Shown here: positions 36,901-50,374 of the stretch, one piece after another
Layout: each line of letters begins with the position of its first letter
How positions within the stretch are numbered: the stretch's first letter is position 1
Assembly (NCBI GenBank): GCA_013399875.1
Contig: VXAZ01006775.1
Location: 6,150,712-6,214,711 of the forward strand
Direction of reading: 5' to 3'
DNA length: 64,000 nt
Source: Gymnorhina tibicen
Lineage: Eukaryota > Chordata > Aves > Passeriformes > Artamidae
Notes under the pieces: model-generated
What the model was told of the DNA's origin: nothing
Databases searched by the model: none
The model's input: only the letters and a program-made list of their open reading frames with translations
Position numbers and translations under genes: made by a program

Positions 36901-39639
36901 AGACATTTTTATTGCTTCTAAGAGTAGGCACACCATACATCAGTGTGCCTGTCTCCTGCAATTCAACCACCATTGCTATCACACGGTACCTGCTCCAGAG
37001 CAACAGAAGTTGTGGGAGGTGTTCCTCTGAGCTCAGTGACTGGCCAATTTAGGTAGCTTGACTTCTTCTTGATTCTCCTCAAGGTCTTTTTAGTCAAAAC
37101 AAGATCATTAAGCATTTAGTTTGACATTTATTACTTTTAAATATTCATAAGAAATTGAATACTAAGGACACACCTCCTGTAGAATTCAAGTCTGACTGAA
37201 CCTGTTGTTGTATGCATGTGAAAGCCAAGGTAGGAGCACCAGGCAGAGCTGTGGCATGTTTTGTGCAGATCCGTTTTACGACTAGAAGAAATTAACTTCC
37301 TGTCTTCTGGAAAAGCTGATGGGGCAGTTGGAGTTGTCCTTCCCTAATGAGATCTCCTTGTGGCATCCAGCTAGGAGATCTCTCTGAACAAAGGAGTTCA
37401 TTTAAACACTGCTAAAACCATAACATACTTTACTGCGTTGTTGGTGGGCTTCCAACGCACAAGGGTCTTTCGGCCAGCACAGAACCTAAACCACAACATA
37501 GTCTGGAACCTGGGCATAGGAAGTTAAGTAAAAACTCTAAGGCTCTCGTTATTTATGCTGGCAAACAAATGAATTGCTGGAATACAAACGTTGCATAAAG
37601 CCTAATTTACCTTCAACCCATCCCCAAGCAAGCTATGCCAAATGCCATGATGAAATGAGGATGGAATCAAGGAATCAAGATGTGAAATTATCTCCCTGGC
37701 GTTATTGCAACATTTTCCATGCAATTGTATTCTTCTACTCTGTTTTCTTATTATCACTCTTTTAGTGCTCTCATATTATCTAGATAATTAAGAAGTATTT
37801 TCCCTTCATTGTAAAACTAGCACTCGCATGCCCGATAGCTTTTTCATTGCAATAATAATCTAAAAAGGATAGTTAGAAAAAATGCATGAAATAATATCAC
37901 CTTTTTTTTTCTCTGATGAGCAGTAGACTGTTTAAATGAGTGGGATGATGTTCTCGAGATTAGGTAAAGTAGGTTCTAAGCAGTGGAGAAGAGGATGGGT
38001 GCATACTAGAGTAGGCATGAAAACTGAAAATTATTAATCCTGAAAGCTGAATTTAACAAGAACAGAAATCAAAAAATATTCCACTGTAAAAGTTGTTTGC
38101 TATCATCAGATTCTCTTTAAGATTTCTAAACCTTTTCAAAGAACTTCTGCAAATGAAGTTCCAGAGAATGCTGGTAGAGAGGATTTTACAGGCAGCTATT
38201 TTGTTTTAACACATAATTACACGCAATTTGTCTAAATATTTTGTTAATTGTTTATATTCTTAACATATTGCAGTGTGCGCACTCTTTTTCATTGTTTTCC
38301 ATCCATCCTTTAAATAGGACAGAAAAGGTCATGTCTGGGTTCCTCTTGTAGATAAACTCCTTTTGTACATGATTACTTAATTCCCTTGGCTTAAAACACC
38401 TCAAGTTACAAACCATGTGCATTCTTCAGGGAACACATACACGCCCACATGCAGAATATATCAGATGCAATTACTTTAAAATAATCCTGTAATTTTTCCA
38501 GAGCAATGACAGATTTTTATTTAAAAAAAACAAAAACCAAAAAAAAAACACCAACAGAAAACCAGCAAAACCAAACAAAACTGTTCCCAGGAAACATTTT
38601 GATAAGAGCTTTAAGTTGATTACTTTTTATATCCAATGTCCTGTTTGGCTGATAAGCTCCCAATCTCCATCCTTTCACATTGTTTTATCTTTCTGTGCTG
38701 AACCCATCTACTCAATGTCATTTTACAGTTGCTGGTGTGGCCGTGGCAGTGGAGGAGGAGCAGAGAAGAAACATGAGGGTGGCACAGTCCAGCACCATGT
38801 CAGAGATTAGGGGTCAGTCTGCCCATACAGATAACTGCTACACTCTCAGGAATTAAATTTCTTAATCTTTGGAATGCTGTTCATCTTTCATTAATCATAT
38901 AAGCTATAACAGAGCCTTTGATCTAAATGCAGTGTAGTCAGAAACCTGCTGCTTCTTTTGGTTCTGATCTATGAATTCAAGTTGTCAGGAGGAATGCCCT
39001 CCCCCTTTCTCTTAAACCTGTCTCCTAACAGTATCCTACTCTATTTGCAAAGTGGGATGATTTCACGCTAACATTGTGTTGGTGTTCCAGCAGTCTGCGT
39101 TTGGTGCACAGCCCTTGGCAAATGCTGTCTGCCACTATCAGAGGAAAGGTGATTCTGTTGATTGACAGGAGCCTATTCACTGCTGATCTCTGCTGGACAG
39201 TATCTGAAGGGCTTTGTTTAGTAGGGTCACCGCTATCAACTTGGCTCTGACAAAAGCATGCTATTCCCAAAAGAGGATTGAGTCCTGTCCTGGGTTACAT
39301 CAATTCCGAAATGCATGGCTTCTTTAATGCACTAGTGGAATTGTTTGCTGGTCTGTATTTTGTAAACATATGATATGAACATACTGTGAAATTAAATCAC
39401 AGGATCTCAAACACCACTGGCACTCAGAAATACAGTCATTATATTGTTATGGATTAATGTGGATTATTGACAAAACCAAAATGTAGCTAAATTGGATAAC
39501 TAGTAAAAAAAAAAAAAAGGGAAAAAGCAACCAAACTCACTGTATGTGCATGTATGCCACAAAATCCCTGCAGATATTATCTTGTTACAGCTTCACTGGT
39601 TTCTGAGTAACTCAAAACTTCTTTAAAGGGATCACGTAC
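33974..39639. other. Unique AT-rich noncoding DNA, about 5.7 kb
   Basis: The longest interval without a recognised repeat. Contents: an AT-rich block with several TAATTA/ATTA cores (34560-34640), a small duplicated phrase (AATTTACTTAA/AAATTTACTTAAA, 36695-36735) and an A-rich tract with C (38520-38585). Frames are all short. No gene was recognised. Confidence 0.55.
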
Positions 39640-39822
39640 CTGGCTCCCCAAAAAGTGGTCACAGCACCAAGCCTGATAGAGTTCAAGAAGCATTTGGACA
39701 ATGCTGTCAGGCACTTGATGTGATTCTGGGGGCTGTCCTGTGCTGGACCAGGAGTTAGACTCGCTGATCTTTGTGGGACCCTTCCAACAGAGGATGTTCT
39801 ATCATTCTGTAATTCTGTGATT
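39640..39822 (+). mobile_element. CR1 LINE 3' end, second subfamily
   Basis: Plus strand, same subfamily as 13250-13481: AAGTGGTCACAGCACCAAGC, 'gagttcaagaagcatttggacaatgctgtcaggcac', 'ggagttagactcgctgatctttgtgggacccttcc', end ATTCTGTAATTCTGTGATT. Confidence 0.93.
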
Positions 39823-40719
39823 CCAGCCCCGTAGCTGATTTTGCTTTTTTGAAATGTGCATTTCACAATGCATAGGGCAGGATGAGAGGGTCAAGAAGAT
39901 GAAGTGATAGGAGAGGGAGAGAAAGTATCATAGAAATTTGAGGAAGAGGAAAAGTAGTACAGAGATATGTGACAGCACCAAATAAACTGAGCTGGTGCCT
40001 TTCAACATAGATGCTGATATGGAAAATTATCTGAGACTGACTAAACTCATCAGCTTCTGACACCCATAGGATGCTCCACTCCTGCTTGTGCACTTTCTGC
40101 CATCCTCATGAACCTTCAGCCTTGTCTCCTGTTCCACCAGAGGCAAACTCTATATTCCAAACTGTCCCCCTTACCTGTGAGCTATTCTTATAAAATGTTT
40201 TCTCTCTGATTTTTCCTGTATAGATAGAAGTGCTTTTCCTCTAAGAAGACTGTATCTTGATATTTAATTCCATATTTTGAACTATCTTCTTTAAAGAGTC
40301 ACTTCTTTGATCATATTCAGCAGCTGTAATAAATAGAGGTCCTTGCTAGAACACTGGTTCATGGAAAATATATATGTGTGCAGTCTCTTACATTTTCAAG
40401 TAATATAATCAATATTAATTGTTGTACTGTAAAGTAGGATCCATTCTTCACTGTAAATGGAATGGAATGGAATATGAGTTTCAGTAAATCTTCTCTATTC
40501 AGTGCAATACAACAAAAGCCAAATTAAACTGCAGCTTTGAGAATTTCTGCAGATGGTATAAAAGGAACATGTAAGAAGTTAGAAAAGAAAAAAAGTCTGT
40601 TTCAAAAGTGTCAAAACATAATTCAACATGTTTAGAGTGTCCTTGTAGAATGACAGATAATGAGAAAATTATAATCAATTGATTCATGAGACAGAGTTGG
40701 GATCATCAGGTTTACACTT
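39823..40719. other. Unique noncoding DNA
   Basis: Nothing recognised. A four-unit (GGAAT) run occurs at about 40456-40476. Confidence 0.55.
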
Positions 40720-40866
40720 TGCTCTGACACTGTTTCTCTGAGTGACTTCTAGTTTCCCCATGACCCAGTTTCCCAGTCATAAAACAAGGAGCAGTTGTGT
40801 GCCTACAGTACCCAGCAGTTGTGAAGATCATTTCTACAAAATGCTTGGATAAACACTGAGGCATAA
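40720..40866 (+). mobile_element. Ancient MIR-like SINE relic
   Basis: The order of motifs follows MIR-type SINEs: 'ctgagtgacttctagtttccccatgacccagtttccc' followed by an A-rich 'cataaaacaagg' (the family's 'tcagtttccccatctgtaaaatgggg'), then 'cccagcagttgtgaagatcatttctacaaaatgcttgga' (the family's 'cagggttgttgtgaggattaa...gtaaagtgctt'). The match is from memory over about 130 bases with many substitutions. Confidence 0.55.
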
Positions 40867-41727
40867 GAGTCCTGTAGGGTTGGCAGCGAGTTTTTCGCAG
40901 TTTGCCTGAATCAAGGAGAGACAAGATGATGTGAAGAACAGAGGTGTTGAAAATCCTTTTTGAGAGCTGATTCCATTCTGCTTTGTATGTTTATAGCACC
41001 TTCAAATTTGGAAGAAACTAAGGGATAGCTTGATTTTTTTAAAAATAACTGAAGTATATTCGTTAGTTGGGAAAAAACTTTCCAAATGTTCAGATGTATT
41101 GACTTAGTGTTTCTTTTACTGAATCAGCAACCTAAACCCATGTGTTCGGAATATGCTTATTTCTCAACTCTATTTACTTTGGGATGCAGTACTACAGTCC
41201 TTCTCATGTAATCATTCACTATGGAATTATTGATCTTTTATGAGACTGAGGTAAAACCCAAGATGGGAAACTAGGAGTTGCTGTAATAAAGAAATGTGAA
41301 AGGACAAAGAAAAGGAGAGAAGTGAGTACAAAGAGTGAGAAGAAAAGCACAAAGAGAACGATGAAGAATAAAAAAGCTTTGATTTTGGAGGTGAAAATGC
41401 TTTTGAAAAATGGGGTAATTGATAAGACACATTCGCTATTCATTGGGATAATGATTTACTTTTTGTCTTTACACAAGGCTTTCACTGGCAACAGGGGATG
41501 ACTGACTCTCACTGGCAGCATGGTTAGTGTCAGTGTTATGTCACTCTGGTTCACCGACCCCCGTCCAGAAATATTATTCAGACTTCCTTAAGAAAAATAG
41601 TTTAAAATTGCTGGCAAATGATAGTAAGTTCTATGAACCAATGAAATTTATGAAATTCCATCAGTTCCCTCTTTAGAAGGGCAAGGTCCTGAATAAAACA
41701 ATGAAAATTATGGCTGGGAAAAAAATC
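40867..41727. other. Noncoding DNA
   Basis: A purine-rich (A/G) stretch lies at 41280-41410. It gives low-complexity Ser/Phe/Leu frames on the minus strand. No gene recognised. Confidence 0.55.
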
Positions 41728-41865
41728 TCATAGAATGATGGAATCATAGAAGGGTTTGGGTTGGAAGGGATTTAAAGATCATCTCTTTTCTATCCCCACC
41801 CCTGCCACAGGCAAGGACATCTTCTGTTAGACCAGGTTGCTCAAAGCCCCATGCTTGAAATCTCA
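41728..41865 (-). mobile_element. CR1 LINE 3' end, truncated
   Basis: Minus-strand copy: TCATAGAATGATGGAATCATA, 'gggtttgggttggaagggatttaaagatcatct', 'ctgccacaggcaaggacatcttctgttagaccaggttgctcaaagcccca'. Confidence 0.92.
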
Positions 41866-42679
41866 AGTGTGAACATTTTGGAATTATAAAAGGCATCAGT
41901 CTAGGTTGAGATCTGAATCATCCACAAATCAGGGCAATGCATCTGAGTATATTAATCTAGTCCTTAAATTTACAATATCTTATTAATTTCTCTTCTGTGT
42001 TTATATATGCAAGAGAAAAAATCAAACCATTTTAATTTTGTCATATAGTAGGCAAGTTTTTATTATAATTTTTGTTTGGAAAAAAAATTGGCTTTTTTTT
42101 TCTTTCTGAATTTTACATTTGCCCCTTTTGCATACCACTAAGGCAGCCCTCACATAAATTTCAGCTTCAGAAAAGGCAGAGATAGTAGTCTCTTCTTGGA
42201 AATGACAGACAGCAAAGCTTAAATCTCTTCCTGCAGCAGCCTCCTTGTTAGACAGAGGGAAATTCACTCAATCTCTCTCCTGGTACATTATAACATGTTA
42301 GATGATCAGAGGTGAAGCCTTGGCAATTACATCCAGAAAAGATTCAGGCACCTATTACCTTACACTGAATTTTAGTGCTGACATCCTTTAGAGGCATTCA
42401 GAAACCAAATCAAATGACAAGCTGTTGACACTGCACAGAGCAGACTGGCACAGGGACACCTGACCTGGAAAACTGCATGGAATCTGAGGTTTCTAGGACT
42501 GTTTCAACACTGTGGCCCACCCACAGTAATAAGTCTATTTCATACATATGGTGCAGCCAGGAATGCATCCATGTGACTCACAGAACCAGAGCAGAAACTG
42601 GAATGAGGGCTACTCATTCCCTCAGGGTTGTCATGTCACTGAGTTACATGCTTTACCTCTGACCATTTGGAATTTCATT
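41866..42679. other. Noncoding DNA
   Basis: Nothing recognised. Confidence 0.55.
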
Positions 42680-42796
42680 TCACAGAATCATATAGAGCCA
42701 TAGAATCATAGAATTTCTGAGCTGGAAGGGACCCACAAGGATCATTGAGCTCAGCTCCTGGACCTGCACAAGACAACCCCAAAAATCACACCATTC
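42680..42796 (-). mobile_element. CR1 LINE 3' end, second subfamily
   Basis: Minus-strand copy: 'agaatcatagaatttctgagctggaagggacccacaaggatcattgagctcagctcctgg', 'cctgcacaagacaaccccaaaaatcacacca'. This is the complement of the subfamily seen at 13250 and 39640. Confidence 0.9.
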
Positions 42797-45700
42797 CGTT
42801 TCTTCCTGCCTGTTGGTGTACCTTCAGCAGGGAGATGTAGCACAGCCTAGTTTGTACTCTGGCACCCTACAGATCTGTGAACTTTATTTTCAACCAGTGA
42901 AGTCATTTAACCTGTTTCCCACTTGCTGAACCAGGCTGAAGTTGGACATCACCCTTGCTTATCCACTTGTCCACAGCAAAGAAATAACTGAGGTGTTAAA
43001 GTGCTAGAGACAGTTCTGGCACCAAATTTCAGTCTCACATTGGCCAAGACCAGCAGCAATATGTCCAAGAGGCAGGAGTTGAAATCTTACAGCAGACTTT
43101 CTTTTTGGCTCATGCAAGCCTCTTCTGGCCCAAAGTTGTGAATTTTATTATTATGGACTGAATTATGCCTGGCATCATTTGAGATTTTTTTTCCTGTAAG
43201 ACTTTCAAGATAGATAGAAGCTTTGAAAAACCAATAGCCAAATAATAGCAAAATTAATTGTTAATTCTTCTTTTTAAACTTATATTATCAGTGGTACTTG
43301 GTCTTACTATGCTGTTTATTTTTTTACTTCAGTCCAAGTAGTCAATGAGTGAAAGTACTGAACGAAGCATAAAACCAGAGGAATTCTGCTGGAAAACAAG
43401 AGTTTATTCAATGGGGGGAAAATAGAGACAAAAGTTGGTTCTTCCATGTGTTGGATACACTCCAGAATTATTGTTGGAAGGAGAATGGGTCACCTCCTTT
43501 AAGCCAAATGGCAATGGAGCTAGAGAACTGCCTGACTAAATGAGGTGATGTGGCAAGCTGTGTTGTTGGAGACTGAGTAAACACAAAACCAAAGCAAAGC
43601 TCTGGGAGGCCTTCTTACAAAAATCCAGCGATTAAAAAAATTATTAGCAGGAAAGAAATACCGTCATTACATTACTCCTGAAAGCTGGATCAGAAAGGGA
43701 GATGGGAGATGTGTTGCTCTTACAGCAAATGTATTAAAAGGGATTACCACTGTGAACTGTGGCTGAGTACAGTCTTGTCCTCTAATACAAATGTGCAGAC
43801 TTGAGGAAGCTAAACTGAAATGGCAGCAGGCTTGTTATTACTTAAATGAGTTAAAAGTTTTCATGCTACTGCCCTTAAAAGAGCATGGACTATAAAGGAA
43901 CACGCGGTGAAGATTTGCTCTGAGCTGGATTGGAGTGGTCAGCACTAATCTGTGTTTTAGTGCTGAGTTAGGGACATTCCCTGATCAGCTCTATTGCGTG
44001 ACTCTCAGGAGGCTGAAGCTGATCTCAGCTGGTTAATAGCCACATTAAAATTGGAGTGTGGGCCATTGTAAAATTGTCTTTTTTGCTTAACTCTAGCAAG
44101 ACAAACAATGCTTCCTCTTCTTGATTGGCAAGTGATTCTTGATGATGAGAAATATTTGAGGCTGACAGAACTGAGACTTTCTTGCATCAAGATTTGTCTG
44201 GCAGAAGGTGAAGGCAGGCTGAGAAAGAAGTGTAAAGGCAATAGGGATTATTTTGAAGCACTATTTGCAAAATTAGAATAAAGAATAAGGCTTCTTATGA
44301 CAGAAGGTGATGGCCTCTAGGGAGTATTTTTTGGAATGTGGTCCTGTTTTACCCTGTTTGTCCTCACATGTTAACATGGAGATACCATGTGAGATACCAG
44401 ACTTCTTACGCTGACTTTATGATAAATGAAAGTATTTCTCCCTCCTGCCTCTTTCGAGAATATTTTTATAGAAGTTAAATACTCTTAGAAAGAAGTATGC
44501 CTTTAATTAAAGTCAGGATCTGGCCATGAGTTTGAAAACTGAATTATTTTAAAATACTGGCATGCAACAGATATAATTGAAGTGTTAACATATTTACATG
44601 GGGTTGTGGGTTCTAGTGTTGTTACAGTTTTCTGTAAGCACTACTTATACTAGGAACTGCATTTACAAAACAATTCGTTATTTTGACTTTTGAGTCCAAA
44701 ATAATTAATAAATGTCACTAGGTTTTATCAGGGCCAAAGACGAGTTCTGAAAACTGCCCTCTTCGGGTATCCAAGTCTGACCCTTGAATGTCAAGCCATC
44801 CAAGTTCATCAGTGTTTTGAAAATGTAACCTCGTTTAATGCAAGTCATAGTTTTAAATTCCCCGTTTTTATCACTCACTAAATTGCATCCTTTGTAGAAA
44901 AGGCAGGATGTAGCGAGACTAAAGCTAAACTCTTCTACTCTCCTCAAATGTGTGAGAGAGAATTAAACTGAAATCAGTTGTTAGTTCATTGAACCATAGG
45001 AAGACATTCAGCCTTGGGGGATTTTTTTTTCCCTGACTGTAGCCACATGAAATTTAAGTATCTTATCTAGTCAGAGGAGATAGAGAAAGAAATGTAACTC
45101 CATAGGACAGTATCTCAGGTTGGACAGAGCTGGTTGTCTGTATGTAGCTATCTCTCTCCATTAGCCAGTTTGGATTAGATTATTTCTCTGATAAATATTT
45201 CTAAAGACTTTGGATATGTTGACTTGAGATGCTTCTGGGGGAGTAACATAAACTACCAGGCATAAGATTTGCCTCCCCCAGCTTCAGATATCTGCAGTGT
45301 AGGTAACAATACGTAAGCTGGTTGACTGGATCCCTCCAGACTGAGTCAAGAAAATCAAGATAAGATTCATCTAACGGATTTCAAAAGTTTATTTTAAGAT
45401 TAAGTGATTCTGCTTCTGGAGACATGTTTCCTCTACGTGAGGTCAGAGAAATACAAAAGAAACTCATGTTGGCTAACTCAGATGAAGATATCTCTACATT
45501 GTGGAAGTTTGTGTTTAGGCAAATATTCCTCCTCTGTAGCCATATCTACATTCTCTAGATAACAGACTACAATAGCCTCCCTACTTTTAAATGCAGAATT
45601 TAAATAACTTGCAAACTGTGCTTGTTTTGGTAGTTCAATAAAGCTGTTTTCCCTTGTGTAAATGCTTTATCATGTAATTTTAAATTCATGCTATTTGTTC

Positions 45701-46212
45701 AATAGATTGTAACACATCCTCCTACCTAGAGCCTGCGTCTATATTGAAGCACATGTGAGTACACAATGCCCAACACACAAGCCCAGCTGTGGTTTAACAT
45801 ACAAACAACGTGAATTCTGCAGGTCACCAATTTCCAAAATGCAGTGTAATCAGGGCATAATTTAGCAATGAGAAATATTTTGAACACCTGCAGCCAGTGT
45901 CTGGGAGCCATTTCTTCACTGCTTTCATGCCAGTCTGAATGAAGCAAGAGTCACGGCACTTCTTGTACATGGCACAAAGTACAGAACAGGGAAACATTAG
46001 ATTGTATCTTAATTCAGGATTGCTTTTTTCCTGCTACTTTCCCAAGCTCCAGAGGTAAATCAAATGTCTAGAACATTTATATAAAATCATGTCTAGTTGT
46101 TCTGCTTGACAAAGTGGCCATGTAAACCAAGGCACTTGTTATTGCCAGCATAAAAACGGTGGAAAGTCACAAGAATGCTGTTTTCAGTATAGTCTATAGA
46201 AAACCACTTTGG
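42797..46212. other. Unique AT-rich noncoding DNA
   Basis: No gene or repeat recognised over 3.4 kb. Confidence 0.55.
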
Positions 46213-46275
46213 GGTGAACTTTTGGCTCCACAAGTGATCTAACCATTGCTGAGGTCAATGGGCCAAGTTTTCACC
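46213..46275. mobile_element. Palindromic MITE-like relic
   Basis: The ends GGTGAACTTTTGGC (46213-46226) and GCCAAGTTTTCACC (46262-46275) are inverted repeats matching at 11 of 14 positions. The centre carries 'ccattgctgaggtcaatgggcc'. The design (imperfect palindrome with CCATT...AATGGG) resembles old palindromic repeats of amniotes. Confidence 0.55.
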
Positions 46276-47216
46276 TTCTTTATCTCTTACCCTGTCCCTG
46301 CAAGTGGAGGACCCTAAATGAGTATGTTAATTAATGTTTTCTTAGGGCTTTGGAGAGGCTGTGTACCTCTAAAGGGCTCATTAACAGTGCCAAACATCAG
46401 AGCTGTGTCCTCACTCCTCAGCCCTGGAAGCACAGCTGCTCTCCCTTCTCATCCATCAGCTGGAGTCTTTCCAGCATCATCTGGGTCACCTGACTTGTTC
46501 AGCAGCAGTACTTCCATCTAATAAAATTCATTCTCCTGTGGCAGATATTAATCAAAATCCTCCTGCCATCCTTATTTCAAACTTCAAATAAGTTTTAATC
46601 TGGGTTTTCTTCTTAATGCTCTAGTGGGAGGGAGGGATAAGATTAAAGGGAAAACCCTAACTATGTGGAAAATGGGCACAAGAAAATAAAATTATGTGGC
46701 GGGGGTAATAATTACAGTAGTAAAACATATTTCTATATGAACTTCTATTTTAAGTAATAGACCTGGGCATACCCCTCTGCAGCCATGTTCCTGCATCTTG
46801 GGAGCAAGGCTGTTTGCAGGAGTTGCTCAGGAAGCCCTTAGCTGGAGCAAGGCTAGTGAGAGCTGCACAGTGTTTGCATTTCCCCCAGCACCTCCGTCTC
46901 TTCTGATACCACAAAGGGTTTCATCAGGTATTTGACTGTAAAGTGCTGGGTTGGAGATAACACAGTAAAAGAGAAAGAAAGACAAAAAGAGCTTGCCAAG
47001 CTCAAGGGAGTCTATAAATATATTATAAAGCTCTGGAACACTCAATAATTAATCCTGAGCAAAGTCTCCCTTTATATTTTTTTCTTTTTCCTGTGTAAAG
47101 AACAATAAATAAAAGGCTTTGGAATTCCCTCCCCCCACTAAACTCAGTCACTAAAGCGAAAAGGAGTTTGTTTTAAACCTTGATGTACATAAAGTTATCT
47201 GCTATTTACTCACATA
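46276..47216. other. Noncoding DNA
   Basis: Nothing recognised. Confidence 0.55.
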
Positions 47217-47545
47217 TCATAGAATCACAGAAAGATTTGGGTTGGAATGGGCCTCACAGGTCATCTATTTCAAACCCCCTGCCATGGGCAGGGGCACCTT
47301 CCACTAGACCAGGTTGCTGAAAGCCCCATCCAGTCTGGCCTTGAACACTTCCAGGGATGGGGCTGCCACAACTTCTCTGGGCAGCTTGTTCCAGCACCTC
47401 ACCCCTCTCACAGTAAGGAATTCTTCCTAATATCCAACCTGAACCTGCGTTCTTTCTGTTTAAAGCCATTCCCCCTTATCCTATTACTCCATGCCTTTGT
47501 CAAAAGTCCCTCTCCTGCTTTCTTGTATATCTCCTTCTTCTCCTT
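47217..47545 (-). mobile_element. CR1 LINE 3' end, ~329 bp, the most complete young copy
   Basis: Minus-strand copy running from TCATAGAATCACAGAAAGAT through 'ctgccatgggcaggggcaccttccactagaccaggttgctgaaagccccatcc', 'ggccttgaacacttccagggatgggg', 'ttctctgggcagcttgttccagcacctcacc', 'aaggaattcttcctaatatccaacctgaacctgc', 'aagccattcccccttatcctattactccatgcc', to 'agtccctctcctgctttcttgta'. Frames of 102-106 codons across it on both strands are repeat-derived. Confidence 0.95.
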
Positions 47546-48798
47546 TGAAGCTTTTCTTAATCCATAATAAGAGACCAACTTGCCTCCTGCTTTTTGTTTT
47601 CCCTCACATAGTGCTGTACAGGTTTTAATCAGAATTTCTGGATCAATCCCAAACACCGCTTGTCCTTGTTTCCCTATGCAGTTCAACCTCCTGCAGTGGG
47701 TCTCGCTTTTAGCCACACATGCAACAGGTGATGTCTGTATCAGCCTTTTTTGCTGCTGAACCGCCTAGGTTGTCTCATTTTCTGTTCTACGTCTTGAGTT
47801 TTGTCCTCTTCACTTAACTCCAGGATGATAAGGCTGCGGGATGTGTCTTAATGCAGCTGCTCCCAAGGCAGATCCAGACAAGCCAATGTGGTTAGGTGAT
47901 ACTGGGAGGTTTGTCAGCCGTGATGCAGCAGTGAGATAGTGGCATTCAGTGTCCCTGTACTGGCACTGTCTGCTCTTCTCCAGGTCCATGCTGGCTATCA
48001 GGAAATGCAGACTTGGGAATTTAGTTCGTTCCATAGAGATTTGTCTCGTGCTGAAATATAGCAACCCCTTCCCCGGCACCGCCTCTGAGTTTTCCTCCTG
48101 TGTTGTTTCTCAATAACATGTTTGCAGACACGTGTATCTGCAGAAAAAGTTGCTGATAGTTTAGTCAAAAATACAGATAAAGGAGCAGCTCTGTGAAATG
48201 TCAGCACTCCCTCCTGAAAATAAGCTCCTCTTAACATCGGTCATGTTTATCATTTCCTTTACACTGGAAAAATGCCCTGAATTGGATCCCTCTTATGTTT
48301 AGCAATGAGAATAAAACACAACCCTTGACCTGAAAAAAAGATTTTTGCAGGCTGAATAACTTAAAGGGAAAAGAAGAAGAAATGAGCAGAAAAAGGAATG
48401 TTTTCAAATGTCATGTTAGATTTACAACACCGGTACCTCTCATTCTTGCTCAGTCTTTGTTGAATCTGCCTTCCTTTTGTTTGTCCAGGGGTATATCCTA
48501 TTGTGTACTCGGCTGATTCAGGGTTTGGAGGGAAGGCTGAAATCTGTGGAGTTATTTTAAGATACAAATTCACATTGGTTAATGGAAAAGGAGAACTGGG
48601 CTTCAGTTAGTACTCAGTTTTGTTCTCGAGATGGCCCTGTTGTATGGCTGTGCCAATGTCACGTTTGCTAAGTAAAAGCCTCTACATCTGAAGTGGTTTA
48701 AGTACAATAATGCCCAAAGAAATTTTAAACAGACCAAAACAAAACAAAAAACCCAAACTAGATTAAAATAACATAAATTTTAAAAAATTGAGTAAGTT

Positions 48799-48839
48799 AA
48801 AAAAAAATAAAATGAAATAAAAATAAAATAAAATAAAAT
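48799..48839 (+). repeat. (AAAAT)n simple repeat
   Basis: An A run followed by repeated AAAAT/AAAT units. Confidence 0.92.
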
Positions 48840-50321
48840 CAATACAGAATAGCCTATTATTACTACCCAGCACTCAGAGCAGGAGTTACCATTCTTCTCT
48901 TCCATCTCAAATTAGCTGATATCAATATAAACATAATGATATTCAGTATCCCATTAGAAATACTGAAACAAATACCTTTTTATTTTACTCACACAGCACA
49001 AATTTATACATAAAGCTTTCTTATAACTAAGGATTTTTTTCCTCATAATGATGTTAGCACTGAATATAATCATTACCTTCATTTTCAGGCAGTAGAAAAA
49101 TAAGTTGAGGATAAGCTGGTGCATTGGTTCATTCAGAACTAAGCATAGCATAATGGCATTTATTATTACCTGAGGTGTTACCATAGCTGATTTTTCTGGA
49201 AGATCCTGTAGTGTAATGATTCTGGGTTTACTGGATTTACACCCTTTCACTCACCTTCCCAACTATAAAACATCTCCAATGACTCTTAGAGGTTTTTTTG
49301 AAGTATTTATTATTATATACTTGGGTATTTAGTGATGAGAAGCACTAATAAAAAAAGGGATAATAGGAACAGAACACAGGGATTCAATTCAAAGAATTTC
49401 AGAGAAAAAAATGAAAAACATTGCCATTGATTGCTTTACAACTAATCCCTCAGGAAATAGATGCAGTTGAAAAAAATTTAAATCACTGAGCTGAAAATAC
49501 CACCTTGTTAAATACAGAAAGTATTGGGGTTTTTTCTCACAGTGATAGCATGGTCAGCCCTGTAAAATGTGCAGTATTGGTCAAAAAGTCTTTTCTACAC
49601 CATGTAATTATGCAATTAATGTTGCAAGTGGCATCTTGACTCCATTAATTATTTAGGACAGAAAAAAAAGGAATTGTCAAAAATAAGAAGGGGAGCCAGA
49701 GTAATGTGTAATGCTTGCTTTTACCAAGCTTTTTAGGGATTAGGGATTGTCATTTTAGTTGTGTCTTTTTCTGAGTACATTGACTGTGCTGAATAGATAA
49801 TAAAATAATTAAGAAGACCAAGCATCTAAAACGTGAAGGAGAGTAGAAATAACAAGGAAAGAAAAGGAGAGATTGTTTTGTTATTCAGTTACATTTATTA
49901 CCTCATGGGAATTGTGATGTCTTAGGGGTTTCCTATATGAAAAGTAAAGTGTAAATCTTTGATTAGGCCACCAAAGAATTATTTCCCTAAGCCTGTGTAT
50001 TCAGCTCAGTGAATGTATGTCAAATTACATTTGTACCTAATAAGAAAGAAAGCTCATCATGTTTGAGAGAGAGAGCAGAGGATGTACACTCCAAATCGTG
50101 ACGGAAAAAGGAAGTTATGTTCTACTCCACTTCATAGCCAGCCTTTATCACTGCACGATCTGAGTGCTTTCCAGTAGAGCATTAAGCACTATGACTAACA
50201 ACTGTCACATCAAGAACTGTTCTCCCTGTCACTTTTCCCATCACCACTCCCCTTGAAAAGTGGGAGCACTTGATGTGCAGGAGACAGTTTAATTTTGGTA
50301 GGTTTGGGGAGAGGGTGTTTT

Positions 50322-50374
50322 GTGTCTTTCTTTCTTTGTTTCTTTCTTTTTCTTTCTTTCTTTTCTTTCTTTCT
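50322..50374 (+). repeat. (TTTC)n tetranucleotide repeat
   Basis: Thirteen or so TTTC units with occasional extra T or G. Confidence 0.95.

Noticed and set aside
41219..41443. Minus-strand frames rich in Ser/Phe/Leu resembling membrane segments
   Set aside because: They arise from a purine-rich stretch read in antisense; composition explains them.
47247..47716. Frames of 102-106 codons on both strands
   Set aside because: They coincide with the CR1 at 47217-47545.
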